Below are positions 7,946-16,740 of a DNA stretch of 64,000 bases, one piece after another. The position numbers and the translations under genes were made by a program. Within the stretch, counting starts at the first letter, position 1. The number at the start of each line of letters is the position of its first letter. This DNA comes from Granulosicoccus sp964390335 (GTDB lineage Bacteria; Pseudomonadota; Gammaproteobacteria; Granulosicoccales; Granulosicoccaceae). The DNA is taken from NCBI GenBank assembly GCA_964390335.1, contig CAYMHU010000006.1, positions 62,001-126,000 of the forward strand, given 5' to 3'. A model generated the notes under the pieces. That model was not told where the DNA came from. It ran no database searches and worked only from the letters and a program-made list of their open reading frames with translations.

Positions 7946-8884
7946 TTATCGTCCCTCTCGAGTCATTTGTTGCAGACGCTTTCTTGCTAAAACCGCTACA
8001 GAGCGTCCTGGGTAGTCGTCTGTGACACCGGTTAACACCTGTTTTGACTCGCCGTAGCGTTGTTGCTCGTACAGTGCATAGCCAATTTTGAGCCTCGAAT
8101 CCGGTGCTTTGGGGCTATTAGGGAAATATTCAACCACCACCGAAAAGTTATATAGTGCGTCGTCAAAGTTGCGCTGCGCATATTTGGCCTCACCTTGCCA
8201 ATACCATGCATTATCTGAATACGGACCATCCGGATATTGCTCCAGAAATTCATCGAACGCTTTTACCGCTTCGGCGTTGTCACCACGGGCCAGTAAATCG
8301 TACGCTTTGGTGTAACCCGCCTTCTCACCGGCCGTTGCGGCTCGCGTGGTAGCACCAACAGGACTGGATGGCGGCGCAGGGCCAGTGCCGGGTGTTTTGC
8401 GTGGTGCAGGTATTGGCGTTTCCGGAGATACAAACACAGCTTGCTGCTCTAGGGAATCATTCGACAGCGGCTGTTCTGCTAATTCGTCAGATAACGGTGG
8501 AAAGTCCGAGCTGGAGCCCAGTTGCTCAATTTCCGAGATGCGCCGATCGGTGTCTCTATACAACTCTCGATTACGCCGCTTCAGCGATTCAATTTCATTG
8601 TTGAGACTTTCTATTTCACCACGCAACTGACGCACATTAGTTTCCATGCTCTCAATTTGCTGAAGCAATTTAAGAATGGACTGATCGAGCACGTTTTCTA
8701 CACGAACCAGTCGGGCATCAACATCGGATAAACGAGCTCTGCTTTGCGCGCTGGCTTCTGGTACCGGCAAGCACGTGAACACGACAAGCAATCCCAATGC
8801 AAGACAACGCGAGCCTGTGGATAGTCTAAGACGTGATGTATTCAGAAATGTGATTAACAGAGTTCGTATGCGATGCTCGGTCAT
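7946..8884 (-). CDS. cpoB: Tol-Pal system protein CpoB (YbgF)
   Basis: A periplasmic protein of about 312 residues. It has a signal segment ending near VPEASAQS, an N-terminal trimerising coiled coil (about 55-115, many Leu/Glu/Arg heptads), a Pro/Ser linker and C-terminal TPR repeats (about 195-310; YTKAYDLLARGDNAEAVKAF, YWQGEAKYAQRNFDDAL). CpoB coordinates PBP1B activity with Tol-mediated outer membrane constriction during division. It closes the tol-pal operon, starting just after pal. The start at 8884 is preferred over 8893 because AGGTGG sits five bases before it. Confidence 0.93.
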   Translation of the reverse strand: MTEHRIRTLLITFLNTSRLRLSTGSRCLALGLLVVFTCLPVPEASAQSRARLSDVDARLVRVENVLDQSILKLLQQIESMETNVRQLRGEIESLNNEIESLKRRNRELYRDTDRRISEIEQLGSSSDFPPLSDELAEQPLSNDSLEQQAVFVSPETPIPAPRKTPGTGPAPPSSPVGATTRAATAGEKAGYTKAYDLLARGDNAEAVKAFDEFLEQYPDGPYSDNAWYWQGEAKYAQRNFDDALYNFSVVVEYFPNSPKAPDSRLKIGYALYEQQRYGESKQVLTGVTDDYPGRSVAVLARKRLQQMTREGR

Positions 8885-8893
8885 ACCATCCAC

Positions 8894-9421
8894 CTAGTTT
8901 GGAATTTCCACTTCATAAATGATGTTAACGCGGCGGTTCTTTTGCCAGGCCGCTTCGTTATGCGCTTCATCTACAGGCAATTCTTCACCGTAACTGACAC
9001 TGCGCAATTGCGCTGAACTCACGCCTTGTAATTGCAACATACGCGAAATCGACTTGGCTCGCTTTTCACCCAGTGCAATATTGTATTCGCGTGTTCCGCG
9101 CTCGTCGGTGTGGCCTTCAAGCCGTACACGGCCCGCAGCATTTTGCGCAAGGTATCGACCGTGTTGCGTAATGATGTCCAGATATTCCGGTCTGATCTCG
9201 GACTTATCGAAATCAAAATAAATGACGCGTTGCTTAGGAGCGCGACCAGCGATCGAGTCGGGATCGATTTGACTGCCATCATCAATACCGTCAATGGTAA
9301 CTGGGTTAACAATGGGTCGGCCGTTATCATCTAAACCATCAGGTGTTTTTGGCGCGCTGGCACAAGCACTGAGTAACAAGGTTGCAGTTATAGCCAGAGC
9401 GGCCATGTGGATGTTTTTCAT
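8894..9421 (-). CDS. pal: Peptidoglycan-associated lipoprotein Pal
   Basis: An outer-membrane lipoprotein with a clear lipobox (LLLSACASAP) and a C-terminal OmpA-like peptidoglycan-binding domain: IYFDFDKSEIRPEY, LEGHTDERGTREYN and ALGEKRAKSI. It anchors the outer membrane to peptidoglycan and is handed between TolB and the cell wall at the division site. The ATG at 9421 is chosen because GGAG stands six bases before it; the upstream ATG at 9433 lacks a site and would only lengthen the signal peptide. It lies between tolB and cpoB as in most gammaproteobacteria. Confidence 0.96.
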   Translation of the reverse strand: MKNIHMAALAITATLLLSACASAPKTPDGLDDNGRPIVNPVTIDGIDDGSQIDPDSIAGRAPKQRVIYFDFDKSEIRPEYLDIITQHGRYLAQNAAGRVRLEGHTDERGTREYNIALGEKRAKSISRMLQLQGVSSAQLRSVSYGEELPVDEAHNEAAWQKNRRVNIIYEVEIPN

Positions 9422-9515
9422 GTTGTTCTCCATGCTCAGTCAGTAATTGTCTATGAGATTGGGTGCAAGATTTTGTTATCTTAGTGGTGGTTTTATACAC
9501 CTACAAGAAAATAGT

Positions 9516-10841
9516 TTAGTTAGTGAACGGCGACCACGCAGGTTCACGCACTGCGCCCGTATCCAGCGTTAGGCTTTGCGACACGCTGCCATCAATCGAT
9601 ACTGCGCCCAATGTGCCGCGGCCATCTTTTTCAGTTGCGTAGATAACCATTTGCCCGTTAGGCGCAAAACTAGGCGATTCATCCAGCACGCCATCGGTTA
9701 GCACCTGAAACAAGCCTGATTCTCTTTCCAATAAACCAATCTGGTATCCACCGTTGCTGGCATGCACAAAGGCCACGTTGCGGCCATTTGGCGATACAGT
9801 GGCACTGGCGTTATAATTGCCTTCAAACGTAATTCTTTCCGCACGCCCACCTCTGGCTGGAATTTCATATAGTTGAGGCCCACCACTGCGATCTGATGTA
9901 AACACGAGCGTATCGTTATCTATCCAGACGGCTTCCGTATCGATGGTTGGATTGTTGGTGATTCGTCGGAATTGCCCATCGGCGATATTCAAAATATAGA
10001 TGTCCGGATTTCCTTCATACGATAATGTGACGGCAAGTCGTTCTCCATCGGGAGACCAACTGGGCGCTCCGTTGATACCCGCTTCTGAGATCACTTTGGT
10101 TCGGCTGCCTTTTTCTCTATCTTGAATATAAATTGCCGAGCGTTGTCGATTTTCAAATGACACATACGCAATGCGAACGCCATCCGGTGCCCATGATGGC
10201 GACAAAATAGGGCGCGGCGACGTCAACATTGATTGAGGATTTTCCCCATCTGCATCTGCCAGTTGTAACTTATACGTTTTATTAAACGCTTTGCCTTCTA
10301 CCGATACGAAAGCGATTTGAGTATTGAATGCACCGCGAATACCAAGGATTTCTTCATGGACTTCGTCTGCGATTTGATGCGCAGCATTACGCAAGGTTTG
10401 ATTGGTAACTTTGAAATTGAACGCCGACAAAATACTTTGCTGACTTACATCAAACAATTGGAACTCAACGGTATAGTTATCACCTGCGTTTATCAGAGCA
10501 CCAATAAGTAAAAACTCGGCGCCGGCTAGACGCCAATTTGCATAGCGCGGCCTATCACCACTAACCGGTCTGGCGATCAGATCATCTCGGTTAAGAGGCG
10601 AAAAATTACCGCTGCGCTGCAGGTCTGCACTGACTATTGCGGCAATATCTTCAGGGGGATCGCCCTGACCTTGCCAACCGAACGGCACAACCGCAATGGG
10701 AATAGCACTTTCACCGCCTTGGGTAATTTCGATTTCAATCACCGCATGGGCTGGCACCGCATTCACAAGCCACAAAATAACCAAACTCACAACAACTCGC
10801 GATAGGCTTTTAGCTCGTTTTGTTGTGTAGCTGTTTAACAT
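9516..10841 (-). CDS. tolB: Tol-Pal system beta-propeller protein TolB
   Basis: A 441-residue periplasmic protein with a signal peptide ending near VPAHAVIEIEI, an N-terminal alpha/beta domain (about 35-165), and a six-bladed propeller with repeated WSPDG-type blades (LSPSWAPDGVRIAYVS, APSWSPDGERLAVTLS, FAPNGQMVIYATEKDG). TolB binds Pal and the TolA C-terminus. A GAGGTGA ribosome site precedes the start, and 11 bases separate it from tolA. Length and domain order match the family. Confidence 0.97.
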   Translation of the reverse strand: MLNSYTTKRAKSLSRVVVSLVILWLVNAVPAHAVIEIEITQGGESAIPIAVVPFGWQGQGDPPEDIAAIVSADLQRSGNFSPLNRDDLIARPVSGDRPRYANWRLAGAEFLLIGALINAGDNYTVEFQLFDVSQQSILSAFNFKVTNQTLRNAAHQIADEVHEEILGIRGAFNTQIAFVSVEGKAFNKTYKLQLADADGENPQSMLTSPRPILSPSWAPDGVRIAYVSFENRQRSAIYIQDREKGSRTKVISEAGINGAPSWSPDGERLAVTLSYEGNPDIYILNIADGQFRRITNNPTIDTEAVWIDNDTLVFTSDRSGGPQLYEIPARGGRAERITFEGNYNASATVSPNGRNVAFVHASNGGYQIGLLERESGLFQVLTDGVLDESPSFAPNGQMVIYATEKDGRGTLGAVSIDGSVSQSLTLDTGAVREPAWSPFTN

Positions 10842-10852
10842 GTCACCTCGTT

Positions 10853-12844
10853 TTACCCTCGCGGGTTAAAAGAAAATTTAATTTGCCGATGAAACAATGC
10901 CTGATTTGGCGCTCGCGGTAATGGACTTGCAGCCCAAACGGCATTTTCCACCGATTTTCGCAAAGTTAAGTCATTAGGTGTGCATGACGTTACATCCACA
11001 TCCACTATTTCGCCACCAACAACCTGTATGACGTTTACTGTACAGGTCACGTTGCCCCCAAGTCCTCTGGGCCGACGCCACTTACGTTCAACACTGGTGC
11101 GTATTGCATTGTAGTAACGTTTTCGCGCCTGCTCTTGCTCAAACTGCCGCTGCTTAGCTAGGCGTGATTGTTCTGCACGTTGTGCTGCCAATGCAGCTTG
11201 ACGTGCTTCCTCTTCTTTCGCAGCCGCTATGCGTCTTTCTTCTTCAGCACGTTTTCTGGCAGCGGCTTCTTGCGCACGTTTTTCCTCGGCCTTTCTGGCA
11301 GCTTCCGCAGCGCGACGTTGCTGTTCAAGTTCAGCCTGTTTACGTGCTTCTTCCTCGGCACGCAGCTTCGCTTCTTGTTCGGCTTTTTCGCGCGCCGCTG
11401 CCTCACGGCGTTGCTGTTCTTCCGCTTCGGCCTGCGCTCGGGCTTCAGCTTCTGCTTTTAGTTGTGCTTCCAGTTCAGCTTGCTTAGCGGCAAGTTCATC
11501 CAGCCGTTTTTGTTCTGCAATGCGCTGCGCTTCAGCTTCTGCCTGACGTTCCGCTTCAAGTTGACGTTNNNNNNNNNNNNNNNNNNNNNNNNNNNNNNNN
11601 NNNNNNNNNNNNNNNNNNNNNNNNNNNNNNNNNNNNNNNNNNNNNNNNNNNNNNNNNNNNNNNNNNNNTGCTTCAAGTTCAGCTACCCGTTGCCGTTCGG
11701 CTTCTGCTCGTTGTTGTTCGATTTCGCGTTGCGCTTGCGCTTCGCGTGCCGCAGCTTCCAGCTTTTCTATACGCTCTTTCTCAAGCGCTGCAGCGGCTGC
11801 AATACGCTCCTTTTCTGCCTGTGCTGCAGCAAGCTCATCCGCCAGCCGTTGTTTTTCGATTTCTGCCAGTCGGCGCCCCTCTTCTGCCTCGGCCTCTTTA
11901 CGCGCCTGTTCCTCTTCACGTTTGGCTTCGATTGCTCGTTGCCGTTCGCGTTCAGCCTCTTCTTTTTCTTTAAGTGCCTTTGCGCGTTCTAATTCAGCTT
12001 GGGCTTTCTCTTCGAGAATGCGCAAACGTTCTTGCTCGGCTCGCTGGTTCTCTTCCAGTAAGCGCTGTTTTTCAAGTTCCGCTGCTTTGTTTTGTTCTTC
12101 CAAGCGTGCCTTTTCTTCAGCGGCCCGCGCTTTTTCTTCACGTACACGCTGCGCTTCCAATTCCAGTTCTCGGTTACGCAGCTCAGCCTCTTTTTGCAAT
12201 TCGAGGTTACGGGCGCGTTCTTCATCAGCCCGCTGCCTTTCCGCTTCTATACGAGCCGTTTCTTGTTCAACACGTTCCTGAGCGGCTTTAATGCGATCTT
12301 CTTCGCGCAACCGTTCCTGCCTTAGTCGCGCAAGCTCAGCTTCACGTTCCGCAATTTGCTGACTGGTAAGGTTTTGTTGCTGTTCACGTAATGCTTCGAT
12401 TTGCGCCTGTTCTGCTTCTGCCTTGGTTTGCTGAAGCTTCCGCTCAGTTTCTAATTGCAAGGCTTCTTGTTGCAGTTGCTCGATACGCTGCTTTTCGGCT
12501 TCCGAAGCTTGCTTTTGCTGTTCGGTCAGTTGCTCTGCTTCGGCGAGTCGTTGTTCCGCCGCCTGCCTTGCCGCTTCCAGTGCCGCCAGAGTTTCAGCAG
12601 CCGCTTCTTGCTCGGCTTTGACCGCATCTGCCTTGGCCTGATCAGCAGCTTGCAGCTGCTCCATGGTTTCTAATATGGATTCTTCAGTAATGGCAACTGC
12701 CTTAATAGGCGCCGCCTCTTGTATTTGCAGCGGAGCGTTGCGCTTGTGTTCCACCACTTTGAAAACCAGCAAGAAAACCAAACCTGCATGCAGCAGCAAC
12801 GAGAACAAGCTGGCAACAGGGTATTTGGTAAATAGCGCCCACAT
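10853..12844 (-). CDS. tolA: TolA, with an extra-long coiled coil and a scaffold gap
   Basis: TolA couples the TolQR proton motor to Pal. One membrane helix is near the N-terminus (about 10-30, VASLFSLLLHAGLVFLLVF). A Glu/Ala/Gln/Arg/Lys-rich coiled coil follows for over 500 residues. The C-terminal globular domain (about the last 90 residues; RKRYYNAIRTSVERKWRRP, then VTCTVNVIQVVGG and FNPRG at the end) binds TolB and Pal. At over 660 residues it is far longer than the E. coli protein of about 420; the extra length is all in the coiled coil. A 100-N gap at 11569-11668 falls in the repetitive part, so true length is unknown, but the frame is kept across 100 bases. Confidence 0.93.
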   Translation of the reverse strand: MWALFTKYPVASLFSLLLHAGLVFLLVFKVVEHKRNAPLQIQEAAPIKAVAITEESILETMEQLQAADQAKADAVKAEQEAAAETLAALEAARQAAEQRLAEAEQLTEQQKQASEAEKQRIEQLQQEALQLETERKLQQTKAEAEQAQIEALREQQQNLTSQQIAEREAELARLRQERLREEDRIKAAQERVEQETARIEAERQRADEERARNLELQKEAELRNRELELEAQRVREEKARAAEEKARLEEQNKAAELEKQRLLEENQRAEQERLRILEEKAQAELERAKALKEKEEAERERQRAIEAKREEEQARKEAEAEEGRRLAEIEKQRLADELAAAQAEKERIAAAAALEKERIEKLEAAAREAQAQREIEQQRAEAERQRVAELEAXXXXXXXXXXXXXXXXXXXXXXXXXXXXXXXXXXRQLEAERQAEAEAQRIAEQKRLDELAAKQAELEAQLKAEAEARAQAEAEEQQRREAAAREKAEQEAKLRAEEEARKQAELEQQRRAAEAARKAEEKRAQEAAARKRAEEERRIAAAKEEEARQAALAAQRAEQSRLAKQRQFEQEQARKRYYNAIRTSVERKWRRPRGLGGNVTCTVNVIQVVGGEIVDVDVTSCTPNDLTLRKSVENAVWAASPLPRAPNQALFHRQIKFSFNPRG
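11569..11668. other. Scaffold gap (100 N) inside tolA
   Basis: Exactly 100 unknown bases, the usual placeholder for an unmeasured gap. It falls in low-complexity coiled-coil code, where near-identical Glu/Ala/Arg repeats are hard to assemble. Both sides stay in the tolA frame if the true length is 1 more than a multiple of three. Confidence 0.98.
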
Positions 12845-12847
12845 AAG

Positions 12848-13288
12848 CTATTGCGCAGGCTCCGACATGAGCCCGATTTCAGGAGCACCGGCACCTTGCA
12901 AAGCAACCATGGCTTGCATGACTTCACCGTAATCAACGTTCTTATCACCGGCCACTAACACTCGTCTGTTTGGTGTTAAACGCATAACGGCACTGGCCAG
13001 ACGTTGTACTTCTTCTCTGGCTAACGGTGATTCCTGATCGTCGCCCACATTTAAATACCAGTCACCGGCTTGATCAACCGTAAGAATCAGCGGCTCCACG
13101 GCCTGACCCGCATCAACGATGGGTGTAGCGTCTGCATCGGGCAAATCGATTTCCACACCGGTGCGCAACAGTGGCGCTGTTATCATAAAAATAACTAACA
13201 GCACTAACATCACGTCGATATAAGGCACAACGTTTATTTCGGCCATTTGCCGGCGGGGACGTCTGAGTTGGCGGACTGCTCGACGCAT
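12848..13288 (-). CDS. tolR: Tol-Pal system protein TolR
   Basis: A 146-residue ExbD/TolR-family protein. A basic N-terminus (RRAVRQLRRPRRQMAEIN) precedes one membrane helix with the motor Asp (VVPYIDVMLVLLVIFMI), followed by a periplasmic domain of about 100 residues. With TolQ it forms the proton channel that energises TolA. It stops three bases before tolA begins and follows tolQ by 55 bases. Confidence 0.97.
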   Translation of the reverse strand: MRRAVRQLRRPRRQMAEINVVPYIDVMLVLLVIFMITAPLLRTGVEIDLPDADATPIVDAGQAVEPLILTVDQAGDWYLNVGDDQESPLAREEVQRLASAVMRLTPNRRVLVAGDKNVDYGEVMQAMVALQGAGAPEIGLMSEPAQ

Positions 13289-13343
13289 ATCAGGAATTAC
13301 CCGCCAGATACTGCATTTGAATTGCGCATTGACTCATAAGGTA

Positions 13344-14033
13344 TCACTGGTTCTGCTGTGATTTTTTAATGGCTTGACGCTGCAACACAGTGGAAAATTC
13401 TTCCGAGAAGTTTTCATATCGGTTAAGCAAGCGATCAATTTCAGTTGCAAAACGGTTATAAAAAATAACGGCAGGAATGGCAGCGAATAGTCCGATTGCC
13501 GTGGCGATTAACGCTTCCGCTATACCCGGCGCCACCATTGCCAGCGTGGCTTGCTGCACATTCCCCAATGCAGTAAAAGAATTCATGATGCCCCACACCG
13601 TACCGAACAACCCGATATAGGGGCTTACGGAACCAACCGATGCCAAAAACGGCAAATGCTGCTCAATAATGTCGGACTCACGCGCCACAGCGATGCGCAT
13701 TGCGCGACCGGAACCATCCATAATGACTTCATCGTTACCGGTTTTTCTGCGCAGTCTGCCGAATTCTGAAAACCCCGCTTCAAAGATCCGCTCCATGCCA
13801 TCGAGTGTGCCGCGACGCATAGTCAGTTGCGAGTAGGTACCAGAAATATCCGAAGACCCCCAGAAATCTTCCTCAAAGTTTTCAGCCGCTATACGCGCTT
13901 TGCGCAACTGCCGGCTCTTGCCAATAATGAGTGCCCAGGACATTACCGATGCAATAAGCAAAATGATCATGACGCCCTGCACAACAGGACTGGCATTTAG
14001 CACAAGATGCAAAATGGACATTTCAGAATTCAC
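13344..14033 (-). CDS. tolQ: Tol-Pal system protein TolQ
   Basis: A 229-residue MotA/TolQ/ExbB-family inner membrane protein with three helices: one near residues 15-37 (GVMIILLIASVMSWALIIG), and the pair around 125-195 including GLFGTVWGIMNSFTALGN and the EALIATAIGLFAAIPAVIFYN segment. It forms the proton channel with TolR. Its start overlaps the end of ybgC by 11 bases. Confidence 0.97.
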   Translation of the reverse strand: MNSEMSILHLVLNASPVVQGVMIILLIASVMSWALIIGKSRQLRKARIAAENFEEDFWGSSDISGTYSQLTMRRGTLDGMERIFEAGFSEFGRLRRKTGNDEVIMDGSGRAMRIAVARESDIIEQHLPFLASVGSVSPYIGLFGTVWGIMNSFTALGNVQQATLAMVAPGIAEALIATAIGLFAAIPAVIFYNRFATEIDRLLNRYENFSEEFSTVLQRQAIKKSQQNQ

Positions 14034-14433
14034 GAGTCATTGCCTCTCTGATTTCTTGCGGTATAACGGTTGGTGAAAGTGTATCGGCATCGACGCAAGC
14101 CAACCGTACTGTCGCAGAAATTAATAAGTCATCACCGCGATAGATGGGTTGCTCACAAACGATGCTGGCAGGCCTAAAATTCATGATGTTGGCATTCACA
14201 ATCAATTGATTATCGAAGTGCGCCGGCTGGTGGTAATCCACCGCTACTGAGCGCACAACAAACAGGCGTCTATGCTGACGCTGCCAGAAGTCCAGATCAA
14301 CCCCAGCTGCACGCAGACACTCGGTCCTCGCCCGCTCCATATACTTTAGGTAGTTGGCGTAGTACACGATGCCACCCGCATCGGTGTCTTCAATATAGAC
14401 ACGCACTGGCATTGAGAAATGACGCATGCGCAA
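14023..14433 (-). CDS. ybgC: Tol-Pal-associated acyl-CoA thioesterase YbgC
   Basis: A 136-residue hotdog-fold thioesterase with the family motif VYIEDTDAGGIVYYANYLKY (catalytic Asp in DTDAGG) and the helix MERARTECLRAAG. YbgC hydrolyses acyl-CoA or acyl-ACP thioesters and is thought to act at the inner face of the membrane with phospholipid synthesis enzymes. It is the first gene of the tol-pal operon. The 126-base interval upstream to ruvB is AT-rich and probably holds the operon promoter, but I cannot place boxes with confidence. Confidence 0.95.
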   Translation of the reverse strand: MRMRHFSMPVRVYIEDTDAGGIVYYANYLKYMERARTECLRAAGVDLDFWQRQHRRLFVVRSVAVDYHQPAHFDNQLIVNANIMNFRPASIVCEQPIYRGDDLLISATVRLACVDADTLSPTVIPQEIREAMTREF

Positions 14434-14559
14434 GTATTACAGAGAAATGCTATTAAATACAGTGAGTAAGGGCTTTACCATAAAGAAAGTTCTCACTTTT
14501 TACACACTTTATAGAAACCGTCATTGGACCAGCACTAAAATGGCAGAAATTCGACCGTT

Positions 14560-15576
14560 TTAGACAGGTTTTCCTTCCGGAATGTCGAGCCCAAACAGGT
14601 TGTACGTATTGGCCGTTACAACTCGTCCACGCGGCGTTCGCATCATTAATCCTTGCTGAATCAGATAGGGTTCAATCACTTCTTCGATTGTGCCGGGCTC
14701 TTCGCTGAGTGCCGCACCAAGGTTATCCACACCCACAGGACCACCACTAAATTTATCGATAATGGCTTGCAACAACCGGCGATCCATGGAATCAAGGCCT
14801 AGTTTGTCGACCTTCAACAAGTTAAGGGCCGCATCGGCGACTTCAGCTGTTATGTGGCCATCGGCTTTAATATCGGCATAGTCTCTAACGCGACGTAACA
14901 AGCGATTGGCGATTCGCGGTGTGCCACGAGCCCGACGCGCTACCTCAAGGCACCCACCTGAGTCGATACTGGCTTCCAATAAGGATGCGGAGCGGGCAAC
15001 AATGCCAGCCAAATCATCGGTGGCGTAAAATTCCAACCGTTGCACAATGCCGAAGCGATCGCGCAGCGGTGCGGTCAGTAGTCCCGCGCGTGTCGTAGCG
15101 CCTACCAAAGTGAATGGTGGCAAATCAATTTTAAATGAACGAGCCGACACACCTTCACCGGTCATAATATCGATTTGATAGTCTTCCATCGCCGGGTACA
15201 ACACTTCCTCAACCAGTGGACTCATACGATGTATTTCATCGATGAACAGCACATCGTTTGCTTCCAGATTGGTCAGGATTGCAGCTAGATCTCCGGGGCG
15301 TTCTAACACCGGCCCGGATGTATGCAACATACGCACATCCAGCTCGTTTGCAATGATATTGGCCAAGGTGGTTTTACCTAAACCCGGCGGACCAAACAAC
15401 AACACATGGTCCAGCGCTTCTTTACGAAGCTTTGCCGCACCAATGAATAACTCCATTTGCTCCGACACAGCATCCTGACCTTTATAGTCGGCCAGTTTTT
15501 TAGGACGCATGGCTCGCTCTTGCGAGTCTTCGCGAGCTGCATTAGCAGATATCAGCCGGTCGTCTTCTTCAATCAT
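14560..15576 (-). CDS. ruvB: Holliday junction branch-migration helicase RuvB
   Basis: A 338-residue AAA+ ATPase with Walker A GPPGLGKTTLA, Walker B LFIDEIH, sensor 1 GATTRAG and the C-terminal winged helix (MMRTPRGRVVT). Hexamers drive branch migration of junctions held by RuvA. It follows ruvA by 16 bases and ends the ruvC-ruvA-ruvB unit. Length and motifs are canonical. Confidence 0.98.
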   Translation of the reverse strand: MIEEDDRLISANAAREDSQERAMRPKKLADYKGQDAVSEQMELFIGAAKLRKEALDHVLLFGPPGLGKTTLANIIANELDVRMLHTSGPVLERPGDLAAILTNLEANDVLFIDEIHRMSPLVEEVLYPAMEDYQIDIMTGEGVSARSFKIDLPPFTLVGATTRAGLLTAPLRDRFGIVQRLEFYATDDLAGIVARSASLLEASIDSGGCLEVARRARGTPRIANRLLRRVRDYADIKADGHITAEVADAALNLLKVDKLGLDSMDRRLLQAIIDKFSGGPVGVDNLGAALSEEPGTIEEVIEPYLIQQGLMMRTPRGRVVTANTYNLFGLDIPEGKPV

Positions 15577-15592
15577 GGATGATGGTCATTAT

Positions 15593-16192
15593 TTATTTAG
15601 ACAAACTGACGCCACGCAATGCTGCGCGAATCATTTCTTCAACGCTTTGCCCGTCGCTGCTGTTTTTATCCAGCAATCGTTTCGCTTCAGCGGATTTATA
15701 ACCTAAGGCCAGCAATGCATCTTCTGCTTGCATGCGCGTACTGGTATCAACGGTTTCAGGTAGCCCTGCTTGTACTGAACCACCAGCAAGCGCATCAACT
15801 TTATCTTGCAGTTCAACCACTAAACGCTCAGCGGTTTTCTTACCTATGCCGGGCACCCGGGTTAGTGGCACAGCATCTTTTTGCGCAATACTTTGAAACA
15901 ACTCATCGGTAGTCATGCCTGACAGTATAGACAACGCAACCTTGGCACCAACGCCATTAACCTTAAGCAGTGTTCGAAACACGCTGCGCTCTAATTTGCT
16001 CCCAAACCCAAATAGCAATTGCGCATCTTCGCGGACTACAAAATGGGTATGCAGCTCAACCGCTTCACCAATGGACGGCAAGCCATAAAACGTGGACATT
16101 GGCACATCCACTTCGTATCCCACCCCCTGCACATTTAACAATAATGACGGTGGATTTTTTTCTAATAGCGTTCCACTGATCCGACCGATCAT
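15593..16192 (-). CDS. ruvA: Holliday junction DNA helicase subunit RuvA
   Basis: A 199-residue protein. The N-terminal OB-fold begins MIGRISG, two helix-hairpin-helix motifs follow (KVNGVGAKVALSILSG and RVPGIGKKTAERLVVEL), and the C-terminal domain that contacts RuvB closes the protein (EDALLALGYKSAEAKRLL). It forms the tetramer that unfolds the four-way junction. The start at 16192 is set by the universally conserved MIGRI; the frame is open further upstream but that extension lies inside ruvC. Start and ruvC stop overlap by four bases. Confidence 0.97.
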   Translation of the reverse strand: MIGRISGTLLEKNPPSLLLNVQGVGYEVDVPMSTFYGLPSIGEAVELHTHFVVREDAQLLFGFGSKLERSVFRTLLKVNGVGAKVALSILSGMTTDELFQSIAQKDAVPLTRVPGIGKKTAERLVVELQDKVDALAGGSVQAGLPETVDTSTRMQAEDALLALGYKSAEAKRLLDKNSSDGQSVEEMIRAALRGVSLSK

Positions 16193-16740
16193 CGACGCAA
16201 ACCTCTGCCACGTTGACGCTTTCTGGGCGTCAAACCTGCAGGCGTTGTGCGGTTCATGCGTGAATGCGCATGACAAATAGCAATAGCTAAACCGTCTGCC
16301 GCATCAATTTGCACCGGACGGTTTAAACCTAATAATGCTTTAACCATTGTTTGGACCTGAGATTTATCTGCGCCGCCAGAACCGGTAACCACTTGCTTAA
16401 CTGATCGCGCGGCGTATTCACTAACAGGAATATCGTGCGACACAACAGCGGTTATGGCGGCACCACGTGCCTGACCAAGCTTTAATGCTGACATAGGGTT
16501 ATTGCTTAAAAATACTTGCTCAATTGCTACTTCATGCGGCTGCCACTGTTCAATGATGTTGTTCAGCTCCGTATGTATATGCCCAAGACGCTGTGCGAAG
16601 TTCTCGCCTTTCACCCGGATATGACCATGGTGCATATAAACACTGCGAGCACCGTCTGATTCAATGATGCCGTAGCCGGTGATGGTTGAGCCGGGATCGA
16701 TGCCCATTACCTTGACTAGCCCTTTGCGGGAGTCACTCAA
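16189..16740 (-). CDS. ruvC: Crossover junction endodeoxyribonuclease RuvC
   Basis: A 183-residue resolvase with the RNase H-like active site: first Asp in MGIDPGST, Glu in AIEQVFLSNNP, and the C-terminal Asp pair in DAADGLAIAICHAH. It cuts Holliday junctions symmetrically. The C-terminus has a short basic tail (TPRKRQRGRGLRR). It overlaps yebC by four bases upstream and ruvA by four bases downstream, so the three are translationally coupled. Confidence 0.97.
   Translation of the reverse strand: MSDSRKGLVKVMGIDPGSTITGYGIIESDGARSVYMHHGHIRVKGENFAQRLGHIHTELNNIIEQWQPHEVAIEQVFLSNNPMSALKLGQARGAAITAVVSHDIPVSEYAARSVKQVVTGSGGADKSQVQTMVKALLGLNRPVQIDAADGLAIAICHAHSRMNRTTPAGLTPRKRQRGRGLRR

Noticed and set aside
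11164..12673. Several long plus-strand open frames opposite tolA, rich in Leu, Ser or Phe
   Set aside because: They are the complement of the repetitive Glu/Ala/Gln/Arg codons of tolA and have no start signals or family features.
16193..16276. N-terminal extension of ruvA
   Set aside because: RuvA starts with the conserved MIGRI at 16192; the extension is ruvC code in another frame.
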